Shown here: in pieces, positions 44,063 to 54,969 of the stretch | Layout of the letters: each line of letters begins with the position of its first letter | Position numbering within the stretch: position 1 is the first letter of the stretch | Source of the DNA: Xanthomonas sacchari | Lineage (GTDB): Bacteria; Pseudomonadota; Gammaproteobacteria; Xanthomonadales; Xanthomonadaceae | Length of the DNA stretch: 64,000 bases | Direction of reading: 5' to 3' | Assembly: GCF_024266585.1 (NCBI RefSeq) | Contig: NZ_CP100647.1 | Location: 3,329,001-3,393,000, forward strand | The notes under the pieces: model-generated | Told to the model about the DNA's origin: nothing | Seen by the model: the letters and a program-made list of their open reading frames with translations, nothing else | Database searches by the model: none | Position numbers and translations under genes: made by a program

Positions 44063-45793
44063 TCATCGCTGCAGGTTCTGCAGCGCCGCGCTCACGTACA
44101 CCAGCGGCGCGTTCCAGTTGATCGCCACTTCGTTGGTGGCGTAGCTGCATTCCTTGTCCAGGTACGACAGCGCTGGCAGCTTCGACACGTAGGCGTGCTT
44201 GCAGGCCTCGGCATCTTGCTGGCCCGGCTGCGGGCCGCCGACCAGCAGGCCGGGGACCGGCGTGGCCACGCCGTCGGCGATGGAGATGCGATGGTGGATG
44301 TGCATCGGCGAGCGCGCGCCGATGCCGGTGACGAAGGACATGCCCAGCGGATTGCGGCCGAGCACGTAGTCCAGCTGCGACTGCGCGGCCTGCAGGTATT
44401 CGGGCTTGCGCTGCAACTGGTAGGCCTGCAGCAGCATCATCGCCTGGTTCATCGCGGTGCCGTTGCTGCCCCAGTGGAAGTCGGCCTCGCGCATCGTCAC
44501 CCGCCAGGCCGACTCCTGCCAGACCTGCACCAGATGATCGGCCAGGCCCTCGATCTCGCTGGCGATGCGCGCCTGGTCGGCGCGCGGGGTCAAGCGCGCG
44601 CGGTGCTGCGCCAGCGACATCCAGGCCAGGCCGCCGACCTGGCGCCAGTCCGGCACGCTGGCCGGCACGTCGCGCGCCATCGCCGCCGCATAGAACGCGT
44701 CGTCGGCGGTGGCCAGGTACAGCTCGGTCGCGGCCCAGGCGAATTCGTCGTCGAACTGGTTGTCCCCGTAGGTGCCGGTGTGCACGTCGTCCGGCTGCCG
44801 GTAGGCCACGTCCGGGTGCGCCTGCGCCCACGCCCAGGCGCGCCGCGAGGCCTTGAGCATGCGCGTGGAGAGGCCGCCGAACTGCGCATCGAACGGCGCG
44901 TAGACACGGCTGGCCTGGGCCATCACCGCGGCGAAGTCGAGCGTGGCCGCGGTGCTCTTCTGCACCACGTAGCGCGGCGCGCGCGCCTGGTCCGGCATCT
45001 GCATGCCGGCGAAGTCCAGGTTGGTCAGCTTGTGGTACACGCCGCCGTCGTGCGGATCCTGCATCGCCAGCAGCCACTGCAGGTTCCAGTCGACCTCGCG
45101 CAGGATGTCCGGCACCCCGCCGCCGCTGTCGGGAATGCCTTCCGGATGCGCGGCGAAATACGCCGGGAACTGCTCGTAGGCGGCCAGCAGGGTGTAGACG
45201 GTGATGCCGGAGTTGACCACGTACTTGTTGTAGTCGCCGGCGTCGTACCAGCCCTTGGGAGCGGCGATCACGGTGCCGGCCGGGCGCTCCGGCGAGGCCG
45301 CCGAGGCATGCACCAGCACCTGGTCGTCGGGATGCCCGGCGGCACGCGCGTGGCGGCCGGCGTAGGCGCCGTCCAGCGCGGTGCTGGCGCGGTTGTAGTA
45401 GTAGGCCTTGAGCGCGGCGCGCGACAGCGCGTTGTAGGCGTCCTCGCCGATGACGAAGCTGTCCGACGGCGGCAGGCCGTCGACCCGCAGGCGGTAGCGG
45501 CCCGGCGTGCGCAGCGCGGAAAAATCGGCGATGCGTACCGTCTGCTGCGCCGGCGGCCAGGTCGCGGCGGCGCCGAGCGTGCCGCGCAGCACCACCTCGT
45601 CGCTGTCGGCGCGCGCGATCGAAAACGCCTCGCCGTGGCCATCCGGCACCACCGCCAGCTTGCTCGCGGCAGGCAGGAAACCGACCTGGTTCAGGCGGAT
45701 CGGCGATGGCACGGAGGTGTCGGCGCGCGAGGTGCAGCCGCCCAGCAGCAGGCAGGCGAGGAACAGGCAGGACAGGGGATGGGGCAGCTTCAT
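44063..45793 (-). CDS. Glycoside hydrolase family 9 lipoprotein (endoglucanase-like)
   Basis: 576 aa. Lipobox in LACLLLGGC gives a lipid-anchored mature protein. Residues about 35-115 form the Ig-like N-terminal domain common in GH9 (PIRLNQVGFLPAASKLAV). The catalytic (alpha/alpha)6 domain has the two acidic residues in GWYDAGDYNKYVVN and the general-acid Glu region near the end in SYATNEVAINWNAP; LGRNPLGMSFVTG is another GH9 signature. Cleaves beta-1,4 glucans such as cellulose or cello-oligosaccharides; on a lipoprotein it probably processes oligosaccharides at the envelope. Single-gene unit. Confidence 0.9.
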   Translation of the reverse strand: MKLPHPLSCLFLACLLLGGCTSRADTSVPSPIRLNQVGFLPAASKLAVVPDGHGEAFSIARADSDEVVLRGTLGAAATWPPAQQTVRIADFSALRTPGRYRLRVDGLPPSDSFVIGEDAYNALSRAALKAYYYNRASTALDGAYAGRHARAAGHPDDQVLVHASAASPERPAGTVIAAPKGWYDAGDYNKYVVNSGITVYTLLAAYEQFPAYFAAHPEGIPDSGGGVPDILREVDWNLQWLLAMQDPHDGGVYHKLTNLDFAGMQMPDQARAPRYVVQKSTAATLDFAAVMAQASRVYAPFDAQFGGLSTRMLKASRRAWAWAQAHPDVAYRQPDDVHTGTYGDNQFDDEFAWAATELYLATADDAFYAAAMARDVPASVPDWRQVGGLAWMSLAQHRARLTPRADQARIASEIEGLADHLVQVWQESAWRVTMREADFHWGSNGTAMNQAMMLLQAYQLQRKPEYLQAAQSQLDYVLGRNPLGMSFVTGIGARSPMHIHHRISIADGVATPVPGLLVGGPQPGQQDAEACKHAYVSKLPALSYLDKECSYATNEVAINWNAPLVYVSAALQNLQR

Positions 45794-45981
45794 GCGCCGA
45801 TACTGGCCGGCCATGATGACGGCTGCAAGCGCCACGTCGCAGGCATGCCGGGCACGGCCTGCGACCCGGCCGGCGACGGCCGCAGGCGGCGTCGCTGACA
45901 GCGCCGTCAGCGCGGCGTCAGCGTGGGGTTGCCCTGCGGCTTCTACGGTGAAGGCCCGTTTCCGCTGCCGGCGCCGCCCCC

Positions 45982-47481
45982 GTGACCGCCCTGCCCCCAC
46001 CACCCGCTTCCCGCCGCCTGGCGCCGCTCGCGCGGCGGCTGAGCGCGCCATTGCTGAGCGTGCTGCTCGGCGGCTGCATGGCCGGCCCCGACTACGTGCG
46101 CCCGGCGGCGCCGGCCGCCGCGCAGCAGCCGTTCGCGGAAGCCGACGGCCACTGGACGCCCGCCGCGCCGGCCGCGGCCGACCCGGCGTTGGCGTGGTGG
46201 ACGCGCTACGGCGATCCGCAACTGGATGCGTTGGTCGACCAGGCCGACCGCGCCAACCAGACCCTGCGCCAGGCCGAGGCGCGCTATCGGCAGGCGCAGG
46301 CGCTGCTCGGCAGCGCGCGCGCGGCCGAGGCGCCGACGCTGGGCGTGCAGGCCTCGGCCGGACGCGCGCGCACCGTCACCCCCAAGCCGGACCTGCGCGA
46401 CACCGATGCGGTGGGGCTGAGCGCCAGCTGGGAGCCGGACTTCTGGGGCCGGGTCCGGCGCAGCGTCGAACAGGCCGGCGACAACGCCCAGGCCAGCGCC
46501 GCCGACCTGGCGCAGGCGCGGCTGTCGCTGCAGGCCGCGGTGGTGGCCGACTACCTGCAGTTGCGCTTCGACGACCAGACCCTGGCGCTGTACCAGCGCA
46601 CCCTGGCCGGGTATCGCGACGCGCTGCGGCTGACCCAGGCGCGGCTGCGCGCCGGGGTCGCCAGCGACGCCGACGTGGCCGCGGCCGAAGCCACCCTGCA
46701 GGGCACCGAAGCCGCGTCGACCGATCTGGCGCTGTCGCGCCGGCAATTGGACCACGCCCTGGCGGTGCTGCTTGGCCGCGCGCCCGCCGACTTCTCGCTG
46801 GCGGCCAGCGACGCACCGCTGCCGGCCTTGCCGCCGACCCCGGCGGCCCTGCCCTCGGTGCTGCTGCAGCGGCGCCCGGACATCGCCGGCGCCGAGCGGC
46901 GCATGGCCGCGGCCAATGCCGGCATCGGCATGGCCGTGGCGGCGTGGTTCCCGACCCTGTCGCTGAGCGCCAGCGGCGGCTACGACGGCGCCGGGCTGGC
47001 CTCGCTGCTGAGCATGCCGAACCGGGTCTGGGCGGTGGGCGCGGCGCTGGCCGGCACGCTGTTCGACGGCGGCGCGCGCCGCGCGCAACGCGCGCAGGCG
47101 CAAGCCACCTTCGATGCGGCCGCCGCCAGCTACCGGCAAACCGTGTTGAGCGCGTTCCAGGGCGTGGAGGACCAACTCGCCGCCACCCGCGAACTGGCCC
47201 GCGAACAGCAGCAACAGCGCCGCGCCGCCGATGCCGCGCAGCAGGCCGAACGCGTGCTGATGGATCAGTACAAGGCCGGTACCGCGCTGTACAGCGCGGT
47301 GATCGCCGCCCAGGCCAATGCGCTGGACGCGCAACGCAGCTTGCTGCAGGTGCAAGCGCGCCAGTTCGGCGCCCAGGTCGCTCTACTGGTCGCGCTGGGC
47401 GGCGACTGGGACAGCACTCGTCTCCCCGCCGTGCGCGGCGCCTCGCCGGGCGCCACGCCGGCTCCAGTCGTCTCGGAGTAA
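45982..47481 (+). CDS. RND efflux outer-membrane factor (NodT/OprM type lipoprotein)
   Basis: About 499 aa from a GTG at 45982. Lipobox LLGGC near residue 32. Two repeated outer-membrane efflux-protein halves: helical repeats with QADRANQTLRQAEARYRQAQ in the first and VLLQRRPDIAGAERRMAAAN in the second, the latter a strong NodT-family motif. Forms the TolC-like channel for the pump encoded next. First gene of a five-gene efflux and regulator operon, followed after 3 bp by the adaptor. Confidence 0.92.
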   Translation: MTALPPPPASRRLAPLARRLSAPLLSVLLGGCMAGPDYVRPAAPAAAQQPFAEADGHWTPAAPAAADPALAWWTRYGDPQLDALVDQADRANQTLRQAEARYRQAQALLGSARAAEAPTLGVQASAGRARTVTPKPDLRDTDAVGLSASWEPDFWGRVRRSVEQAGDNAQASAADLAQARLSLQAAVVADYLQLRFDDQTLALYQRTLAGYRDALRLTQARLRAGVASDADVAAAEATLQGTEAASTDLALSRRQLDHALAVLLGRAPADFSLAASDAPLPALPPTPAALPSVLLQRRPDIAGAERRMAAANAGIGMAVAAWFPTLSLSASGGYDGAGLASLLSMPNRVWAVGAALAGTLFDGGARRAQRAQAQATFDAAAASYRQTVLSAFQGVEDQLAATRELAREQQQQRRAADAAQQAERVLMDQYKAGTALYSAVIAAQANALDAQRSLLQVQARQFGAQVALLVALGGDWDSTRLPAVRGASPGATPAPVVSE

Positions 47482-47484
47482 CCC

Positions 47485-48687
47485 ATGTCGACCGCCGCTC
47501 CCGTCCGCCCCGCCGATCCGCCGCCGCCTCGCGCCACGCCGCGGCGGCGCTGGCCGCTTGTCGTCGCCGCATTGCTGGTCGCGTTGCTGCTGGCGCTGTG
47601 GCTGCGCCCGCGCCAGGCGCCGGCCGCCGCCACGCCACCGGTCCCGGTGACCAGCGCGCCGGTGCTGCGCCAGGATGTGCCGATCCGCCAGACCGGGATC
47701 GGCACCGTGCTGCCGATCGCCTCGGTGACCGTGCACTCGCGCATCGACGGGCAACTGATCGACGTGGGCTTCGCCGAGGGCCAGGACGTCAAGGCCGGGC
47801 AGGTGCTGGCGCGGCTGGATCCGCGCACCTACCAGGCGCAGTTGGCCGCGGCCACCGCGCAGCAGGCCAAGGACCGGGCGCAACTGGGCAATGCGCAGGC
47901 CGACCTGCAGCGCTACACGCAACTGCTGCAGGACAACGCCACCACCCGCCAGACCCTGGACACGCAGAAGGCGCTGGTGACGCAACTGCGCGCCACCCTG
48001 CAGAGCGACCAGGCGGCCATCGACAGCGCGCGGGTGCAACTGGACTTCACCACCATCCGCGCGCCGATCGACGGCCGCGCCGGCGCAAGGCTGGTGGATC
48101 CGGGCAACATCGTCCACGCCAGCGATGCCGGCGGGCTGGTGGTACTGAACCAGATCGACCCGATCGCGGTGCAGTTCACCCTGCCCGAAAGCGCCTTCCA
48201 GCAGATCAACCGCGCGCTGCAGGCCGCGCCGTCTGGCGTGGGCGTGGACGCGGTCGAGCACGGCAGCGGCCTGGTGCTGGCGCACGGCACGCTGGCCCTG
48301 CTCAACAATCAGATCGACACCAGCACCGGCACCATCGCCCTGAAGGCGCACTTCGCCAACCCGGCGCACACGCTGTGGCCGGGACAGACCGTGGATGCGC
48401 GCATTACCCTGGGCATGCGCAGCGCCGCGCTGGTGGTGCCGAGCGCGGCGGTGCAGCGCGGCCAGGACGGCGAGTTCGTGTACGTGGTCGGTGCCGACCG
48501 CAGCGTGCGCGAGCAGCCGGTGCAGGTGCTGGACGAGGCCGATGGCCAGACCGTGATCGGCCAGGGCCTGCAGGCCGGCCAGCGGGTGGTGGTGGACGGG
48601 CAGTACCGGCTGCACCCGGGGGCGAAGGTGGTCGAAGCCAAGCCGGCCAAGCACGCCAAGCCGGCCACGGCGGGAGCGCAGGCGTGA
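47485..48687 (+). CDS. RND efflux periplasmic adaptor (membrane fusion protein)
   Basis: 400 aa with one N-terminal membrane helix (LVVAALLVALLLALWL) instead of a lipobox. Lipoyl/barrel-sandwich halves: VTVHSRIDGQLIDVGFAEGQ and IRAPIDGRAGARLVDPGNIV, flanking a coiled-coil hairpin. Ends in a Lys/Ala tail. Links the inner-membrane pump to the outer-membrane channel. Stop overlaps the pump start. Confidence 0.93.
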   Translation: MSTAAPVRPADPPPPRATPRRRWPLVVAALLVALLLALWLRPRQAPAAATPPVPVTSAPVLRQDVPIRQTGIGTVLPIASVTVHSRIDGQLIDVGFAEGQDVKAGQVLARLDPRTYQAQLAAATAQQAKDRAQLGNAQADLQRYTQLLQDNATTRQTLDTQKALVTQLRATLQSDQAAIDSARVQLDFTTIRAPIDGRAGARLVDPGNIVHASDAGGLVVLNQIDPIAVQFTLPESAFQQINRALQAAPSGVGVDAVEHGSGLVLAHGTLALLNNQIDTSTGTIALKAHFANPAHTLWPGQTVDARITLGMRSAALVVPSAAVQRGQDGEFVYVVGADRSVREQPVQVLDEADGQTVIGQGLQAGQRVVVDGQYRLHPGAKVVEAKPAKHAKPATAGAQA

Positions 48688-51600
48688 GCGTCTCGGCGGC
48701 CTTCATCAAACGCCCGATCGGCACCTCGCTGCTGGCCACGGCACTGCTGTTGCTGGGCCTGGTGGCCTGGCCGCTGCTGCCCGTGGCGCCGCTGCCGCAG
48801 GTCGACTTCCCCACCATCCAGGTCTCGGCCAACCTGCCCGGCGCCAGCCCGCAGACCATGGCCTCGAACGTGGCGCAGCCGCTGGAGCGGCAGCTGTCGC
48901 TGATCCCGGGCCTGAGCCAGATGACCTCGACCAGCGCGCTGGGCTCGACCCAGGTGACGCTGCAGTTCGACCTGGACCGCAGCATCGACGCCGCCGCGCT
49001 CGACGTGCAGACCGCGATCAACGCCGCGTCCGGGCAATTGCCCAGCGCGCTGCCGAGCGCGCCGAGCTTCCGCAAGATCAACCCGGCCGAATCGCCGGCG
49101 CTGATCCTGGCGGTGCAATCGCAGGTGCTGCCGCTGACCAAGGTCGACGACTACGCCGACAACGTGCTGGCGCAGCAGATCTCGCGTATCTCGGGCGTCG
49201 GCCTGGTCAACCTGTACGGCGCGCAGAAGCCGGCGGTGCGGGTGCAGGCCGACCCGGCCAAGCTGGCGGCGCTGGGACTGAGCCTGGAGGACGTCCGCAC
49301 CGTGCTCGCCACCACCACGGTGAACGCGGCCACCGGCTCGATCGACGGCGCGCGCCAGGCCTTCACCGTCTCCACCAACGATCAATTGCTGCAGAGCGCG
49401 GCCTGGAACGATGCGGTGCTGGCCTGGCGCAACGGCGCGCCGATCCGCGTGCGCGACATCGGCACCGCGGTGGACGGGCCGGAGAACGCCAAGATCGCCG
49501 CCTGGGGCTACGCCGGTGCCGCGGCGCCCGCCGACAGCGGCATCGTCGACGGCCGCGCGATCATGATCGCCATCACCAAGCAGCCCGGCGCCAACGTCAT
49601 CGACACGGTGGAACAGGTCAAGGCCGCGCTGCCGAAGCTGATGGCGTCGATCCCGCCCAGCGTCAGCGTCAAGATCCTCGCCGACCGCACACAGAACATC
49701 CGCGCCTCGGTGAAGGACGTGGAGTTCACCCTGCTGCTGTCGATCGCGCTGGTGGTGGCGGTGATCTTCGTGTTCCTGCGCAGCGCGGTGGTCACCCTGA
49801 TCCCGAGCCTGACCGTGCCGCTGGCGATCCTCGGCACCGCCGCGCTGATGTACGTGCTCGGCTACAGCCTGGACAACCTGTCGCTGATGGGCCTGACCAT
49901 CGCAGTCGGCTTCGTGGTCGACGACGCCATCGTGATGCTGGAGAACATCTATCGGCACATCGAGGACGGCATGGCGCCGCTGCAGGCGGCGCTGCAGGGC
50001 GCGGCCGAGATCGGCTTCACCCTGGTCTCGATCTCGGTGTCGCTGGTGGCGGTGTTCATCCCGCTGCTGCTGATGGGCGGCATCGTCGGGCGACTGTTCC
50101 GCGAGTTCGCGGTGACGGTGAGCCTGACCATCCTGATGTCGCTGCTGGTGTCGCTGACCCTGACCCCGATGCTGTGCGCGCGCCTGCTCAAGCCGCACGC
50201 CGAGCAGCCGCAGGGACGCCTGGCGCGCGCGTTCGAGCGCGGCTTCGAGGCGATGCTGGCGGCATACCGGCGCGGCCTGGAGACGGTGCTGCGGCATCCG
50301 CGCCTGACCCTGGCCAGCTTCCTGCTGACCGTGGCCACCAGCGTGGCGCTGTTCGTGGTGATGCCCAAGGGCTTCTTCCCGCAGCAAGACACCGGCTTCA
50401 TCTCCGGCACCGCCGATTCGGCGCAGGACTCGTCCTCGGCGGCGATGCGCACGCGCATGCTGCAGCTGGCCGACATCATCCGCCGCGATCCGGACGTGCT
50501 GTCCTTCGGCATGCAGAGCGGCGCCAGCACCTTCAACTCCGGCACCTTCTCGATCGCGCTGCGGCCCAAGGACGCAGGGCGCACCGCCAGCGCCGACCAG
50601 GTGATCGCGCGGCTGCGCAAGCGCCTGGCGCAGGTGCAGGGCGTCACCCTGTTCATGCAGGCCGGACAGGACATCAACGTCGGCGGCCGCCTGGCCCGCA
50701 CCCAGTACCAGTACACCCTGACCGACGCCGACCTCGGCGAGCTCAATACCTGGGCGCCGCGGCTGCTCAAGGCGTTCCGCGCATTGCCGCAGCTCACCGA
50801 CGTGGCCTCCGACCAGCAGAACGCCGCGCCGATCGCCAGCATCACCATCGACCGCCAGCGCGCGGCCAGCTTCGGCATCACCCCGCAGCAGATCGACGCG
50901 ACCATCAACGACGCCATCGGCCAGCGCCAGGTCGCGCAGTACTTCACCCAGCTCAACAGCTACCACGTGGTGCTGGAAGTGACGCCGGCGCTGCAGGGCG
51001 ATCCGTCGCTGTTCCAGCGGCTGTACCTGACCTCACCGCTGAACGGCCGGCAGGTGCCGCTGTCCACCTTCGCCTTGCTCGACACCAGCAAGACCGGCTA
51101 CCTGTCGGTGAGCCACCAGGGCCAGTTCCCGGCGGTGACCATCTCCTTCAACCTGGCGCCGGGCGCGGCGCTGGGCGATGCGGTGGACGCGATCCAGCAG
51201 GCCCAGGCGCAACTGCGGGTGCCGGCCACGCTCAGCGGCAGCTTCCAGGGCACCGCGCAGGCGTTCAGCGCCTCGCTGCGGACCCAGCCGTACCTGATCC
51301 TGGCGGCGTTGATCGCGGTCTACATCGTGCTCGGGCTGCTCTACGAGAGCTACATCCATCCGCTGACCATCCTCTCCACCCTGCCCTCGGCCGGCGTCGG
51401 CGCCCTGCTGATCCTGATGGCCGGCGGCTACGACTTGAGCGTGATCGCGATGATCGGCATCATCCTGCTGATCGGCATCGTCAAGAAGAACGGGATCATG
51501 ATGGTGGACTTCGCCCTGCATGCCGAACGCGAACGCGGGCTGTCCTCGCGCGATGCGATCTTCGAGGCCTGCCTGATGCGCTTCCGGCCGATCATGATGA

Positions 51601-51836
51601 CCACCCTGTGCGCCCTGCTCGGCGGCCTGCCGCTGATGCTCAGCCACGGCGCCGGTTCGGAACTGCGCCGGCCGCTGGGCTATGCGATGGTCGGCGGGCT
51701 GCTGCTGTCGCAGCTGCTGACCCTGTTCACCACGCCGATCGTGTACCTGTACCTGGACCGCCTGCACGGCTGGTACATGCGGCGCCGCCAGGCACGGCGC
51801 GCGCATCGCGCCACGCCGCAGGCGCTGCAGCCGTGA
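48684..51836 (+). CDS. RND multidrug efflux pump (AcrB/MdtB-C type)
   Basis: 1050 aa, GTG start overlapping the adaptor stop. N-terminus SAAFIKRPIGTSLLATALLL is typical of hydrophobe/amphiphile efflux pumps; VGFVVDDAIVMLENIYRHI is the TM4 region with proton-relay aspartates; IILLIGIVKKNGIMMVDFAL is the matching TM10-11 segment. Twelve membrane helices and two large periplasmic loops are evident. The sequence style is closer to MdtB/MdtC than to AcrB, but only one pump gene is present, so it works as a homotrimer if so. Exports drugs or dyes by proton antiport. Confidence 0.94.
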   Translation: MSVSAAFIKRPIGTSLLATALLLLGLVAWPLLPVAPLPQVDFPTIQVSANLPGASPQTMASNVAQPLERQLSLIPGLSQMTSTSALGSTQVTLQFDLDRSIDAAALDVQTAINAASGQLPSALPSAPSFRKINPAESPALILAVQSQVLPLTKVDDYADNVLAQQISRISGVGLVNLYGAQKPAVRVQADPAKLAALGLSLEDVRTVLATTTVNAATGSIDGARQAFTVSTNDQLLQSAAWNDAVLAWRNGAPIRVRDIGTAVDGPENAKIAAWGYAGAAAPADSGIVDGRAIMIAITKQPGANVIDTVEQVKAALPKLMASIPPSVSVKILADRTQNIRASVKDVEFTLLLSIALVVAVIFVFLRSAVVTLIPSLTVPLAILGTAALMYVLGYSLDNLSLMGLTIAVGFVVDDAIVMLENIYRHIEDGMAPLQAALQGAAEIGFTLVSISVSLVAVFIPLLLMGGIVGRLFREFAVTVSLTILMSLLVSLTLTPMLCARLLKPHAEQPQGRLARAFERGFEAMLAAYRRGLETVLRHPRLTLASFLLTVATSVALFVVMPKGFFPQQDTGFISGTADSAQDSSSAAMRTRMLQLADIIRRDPDVLSFGMQSGASTFNSGTFSIALRPKDAGRTASADQVIARLRKRLAQVQGVTLFMQAGQDINVGGRLARTQYQYTLTDADLGELNTWAPRLLKAFRALPQLTDVASDQQNAAPIASITIDRQRAASFGITPQQIDATINDAIGQRQVAQYFTQLNSYHVVLEVTPALQGDPSLFQRLYLTSPLNGRQVPLSTFALLDTSKTGYLSVSHQGQFPAVTISFNLAPGAALGDAVDAIQQAQAQLRVPATLSGSFQGTAQAFSASLRTQPYLILAALIAVYIVLGLLYESYIHPLTILSTLPSAGVGALLILMAGGYDLSVIAMIGIILLIGIVKKNGIMMVDFALHAERERGLSSRDAIFEACLMRFRPIMMTTLCALLGGLPLMLSHGAGSELRRPLGYAMVGGLLLSQLLTLFTTPIVYLYLDRLHGWYMRRRQARRAHRATPQALQP

Positions 51837-52516
51837 AGGTGCTGATCGTCGAGGACGAGCGCAAGACCGCCGACTACCTGCAGCAGGGGCTGAGCGAACA
51901 GGGCTGCACGGTCGACGTGGCCTACGACGGCATCGACGGCCAGCATTTGGCCCTGCACTACGACTTCGACGTGATCGTGCTCGATGCGATGCTGCCGGGC
52001 CTGGACGGCTTCGCCATCCTGCGCTCGCTGCGGTCGGTCAAGACCACGCCGGTGATCATGCTGACCGCGCGCGACAGCGTGGAGGACCGGGTCAAGGGCC
52101 TGCGCGAGGGCGCCGACGACTACCTGATCAAGCCGTTCTCCTTCATCGAACTGCTGGCGCGGCTGCAGGTGCTGGCGCGGCGCGGCCGCGCCCAGGAAAG
52201 CACGCTGCTGCGCGTGGGCGACCTGCAGATCGACATGATCAGCCGCAAGGCCGTGCGCGGCCGGCAGCGGCTGGACCTGACCGCCAAGGAGTTCGCGCTG
52301 CTGGCGGCGCTGGCCCGGCACCAGGGCGAGATCCTGTCCAAGACCGCGATCGCCGAGATGGTCTGGGACATGAACTTCGACAGCAACACCAACGTGGTGG
52401 AAGTGGCAATCAAGCGCCTGCGCGCCAAGATCGACGTGCCGTTCGGCGCGCCGCTGCTGCACACCGTGCGCGGCATGGGCTACGTGTTGGAACAACGCGA
52501 GGACGCGCCCGGATGA
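51833..52516 (+). CDS. OmpR-family response regulator
   Basis: 227 aa, GTG start overlapping the pump stop. Receiver domain with phospho-acceptor Asp51 (VIVLDAMLPGLDG), switch Thr in IMLTARD and Lys100 in YLIKPF. The C-terminal winged helix has LDLTAKEFALLAALARHQGE and VEVAIKRLRAKID. Closest in style to heavy-metal regulators CopR/CzcR. Located inside the pump operon, so it most likely controls it, forming a feedback loop. Confidence 0.93.
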   Translation: MKVLIVEDERKTADYLQQGLSEQGCTVDVAYDGIDGQHLALHYDFDVIVLDAMLPGLDGFAILRSLRSVKTTPVIMLTARDSVEDRVKGLREGADDYLIKPFSFIELLARLQVLARRGRAQESTLLRVGDLQIDMISRKAVRGRQRLDLTAKEFALLAALARHQGEILSKTAIAEMVWDMNFDSNTNVVEVAIKRLRAKIDVPFGAPLLHTVRGMGYVLEQREDAPG

Positions 52517-53970
52517 GCGCGGCAGGGCGCGCGCAAGCGCCGCCGCGGCCCTCGATCGCGCTGCGCCTGGCCGGCCTGTTCGCGGCCACCGCACTGCTCG
52601 GCTTCGCCCTGATCGGGCTGGTGCTGCACCAGGTGCTGGAACACGAGCTGCGCCGTCACCAGCGCGAAGAGCTGCACTCGCGCATGGACGCGGTGCAGTA
52701 CATGCTGGTCAACAGCCGCTCGCCGGACCTGGCCGCGCATGCGCGCACCCGCCTGGCCAGCGTGTCCAGCGTGCCGGACCTGCGCTTCTGGCTGTGGAGC
52801 GAGGAACCGGCGTTCCGCTACGGACGCGGCGCCGAGGCGATGGCGCAGGCCACCCGCGGGCGCAGCGGCCTGGTGCAGATCCGCGATGCGCAGGCGCTGG
52901 GCATCGCCGATGCGCATCCGCAGGCGTGGCAGGCCATCGGCCAGACGCTGCCGGCCACGCCGGTGCGCCCCCCGGTGCAGTTGATCGCGGCGATGGACAG
53001 CACCCCGTTCGCACTGACCAGGCGCCGCTTCGACATCGCCCTGGCGCTGGTCACACTGGCCGGCACCGCGCTGGTCGGCGCGCTGGGCTACTGGACCGCC
53101 AAGCTCGGCCTGCGCCCGGTGCAACGGCTGTCGGCCGACGCCCAGCGCATCGGCCCGCACGACCGGCGCCGGCTGGACCTGCCGCGGCTGCCGCGCGAGC
53201 TGGAAGACCTGGGCGCCTCGCTGAACGCGGCGTTCGACCGGCTCGACGCTGCCTACGCGCAGCAGGAAAGCTTCAATGCCGACGTCGCCCACGAACTGCG
53301 CACGCCGCTGGCCAGCCTGATCGGCCAGACCCAGGTGGCACTGACCCGCGAGCGCGAGGCGCAGCAGTTGCGCCAGGTGCTGCAGTCGAACCTGGAGGAA
53401 CTGGAGCGGCTGCGCGCGATCGTCGCCGACATGCTGTTCCTGGCCCGCGCCGAGCAGGGCCAGCGCGCGCGGCAGTGCGAGGACGCGTCGCTGGCCGAGG
53501 AAGTCGGCAAGACCGTGGAGTTCTTCGAAGTGCTGCTGGACGAGGCCGGCCTGCGCGTGGAGATGCGCGGCGATACGGTCACCCAGGTCGAGAAGTCGCT
53601 GCTGCGGCGCGCGCTGTCCAACCTGCTGCACAACGCCATCCAGCATTCGGCCAACGCCGCGCCGATCGTGGTGGAGATCGCGCAGCGCGGCGGCGAGGCG
53701 CAGATCGCCTTCTCCAACCCCAGCGTGGCGCTGGCGCCGGAGCATCTGGAGCGCCTGTTCGACCGCTTCTACCGCGGCGACGCCGCCCGCAGCAACAGCC
53801 GCGAAAGCCACGGCCTGGGATTGGCGATCGTCAAGGCGGTGGCGACCATGCACGGCGGGCGCGTGTTCGCGCAGCACCGCGACGGCATCACCACCATCGG
53901 CTTTTCGGTGGCGCTGGACGGCACCGCTACCGATGCGCCGACCAACACCGCCCTGCGCTGGCAGGCTTGA
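52513..53970 (+). CDS. Sensor histidine kinase
   Basis: 485 aa. Two membrane helices (about 18-40 and 175-195) enclose a periplasmic sensor of about 130 residues. HAMP follows, then the H-box DVAHELRTPLASLIG with His260, N-box SNLLHNAIQHSANA and G-box HGLGLAIVKAVATMHGG. Overlaps the response-regulator gene by ATGA. Of the CusS/CopS type; the signal may be a metal or drug. Ends the efflux operon. Confidence 0.93.
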   Translation: MSAAGRAQAPPRPSIALRLAGLFAATALLGFALIGLVLHQVLEHELRRHQREELHSRMDAVQYMLVNSRSPDLAAHARTRLASVSSVPDLRFWLWSEEPAFRYGRGAEAMAQATRGRSGLVQIRDAQALGIADAHPQAWQAIGQTLPATPVRPPVQLIAAMDSTPFALTRRRFDIALALVTLAGTALVGALGYWTAKLGLRPVQRLSADAQRIGPHDRRRLDLPRLPRELEDLGASLNAAFDRLDAAYAQQESFNADVAHELRTPLASLIGQTQVALTREREAQQLRQVLQSNLEELERLRAIVADMLFLARAEQGQRARQCEDASLAEEVGKTVEFFEVLLDEAGLRVEMRGDTVTQVEKSLLRRALSNLLHNAIQHSANAAPIVVEIAQRGGEAQIAFSNPSVALAPEHLERLFDRFYRGDAARSNSRESHGLGLAIVKAVATMHGGRVFAQHRDGITTIGFSVALDGTATDAPTNTALRWQA

Positions 53971-54023
53971 CGCGGCGCCCGCGGCGTCCCGACGTGCATC
54001 AGCCGGAAACGCCGCGATTGCGC

Positions 54024-54917
<894 letters not shown>

Positions 54918-54969
54918 GGGCGGGGATTCGGGAGTCGATATTAGGGATGGGAAATTCGCAAAACGCGCG

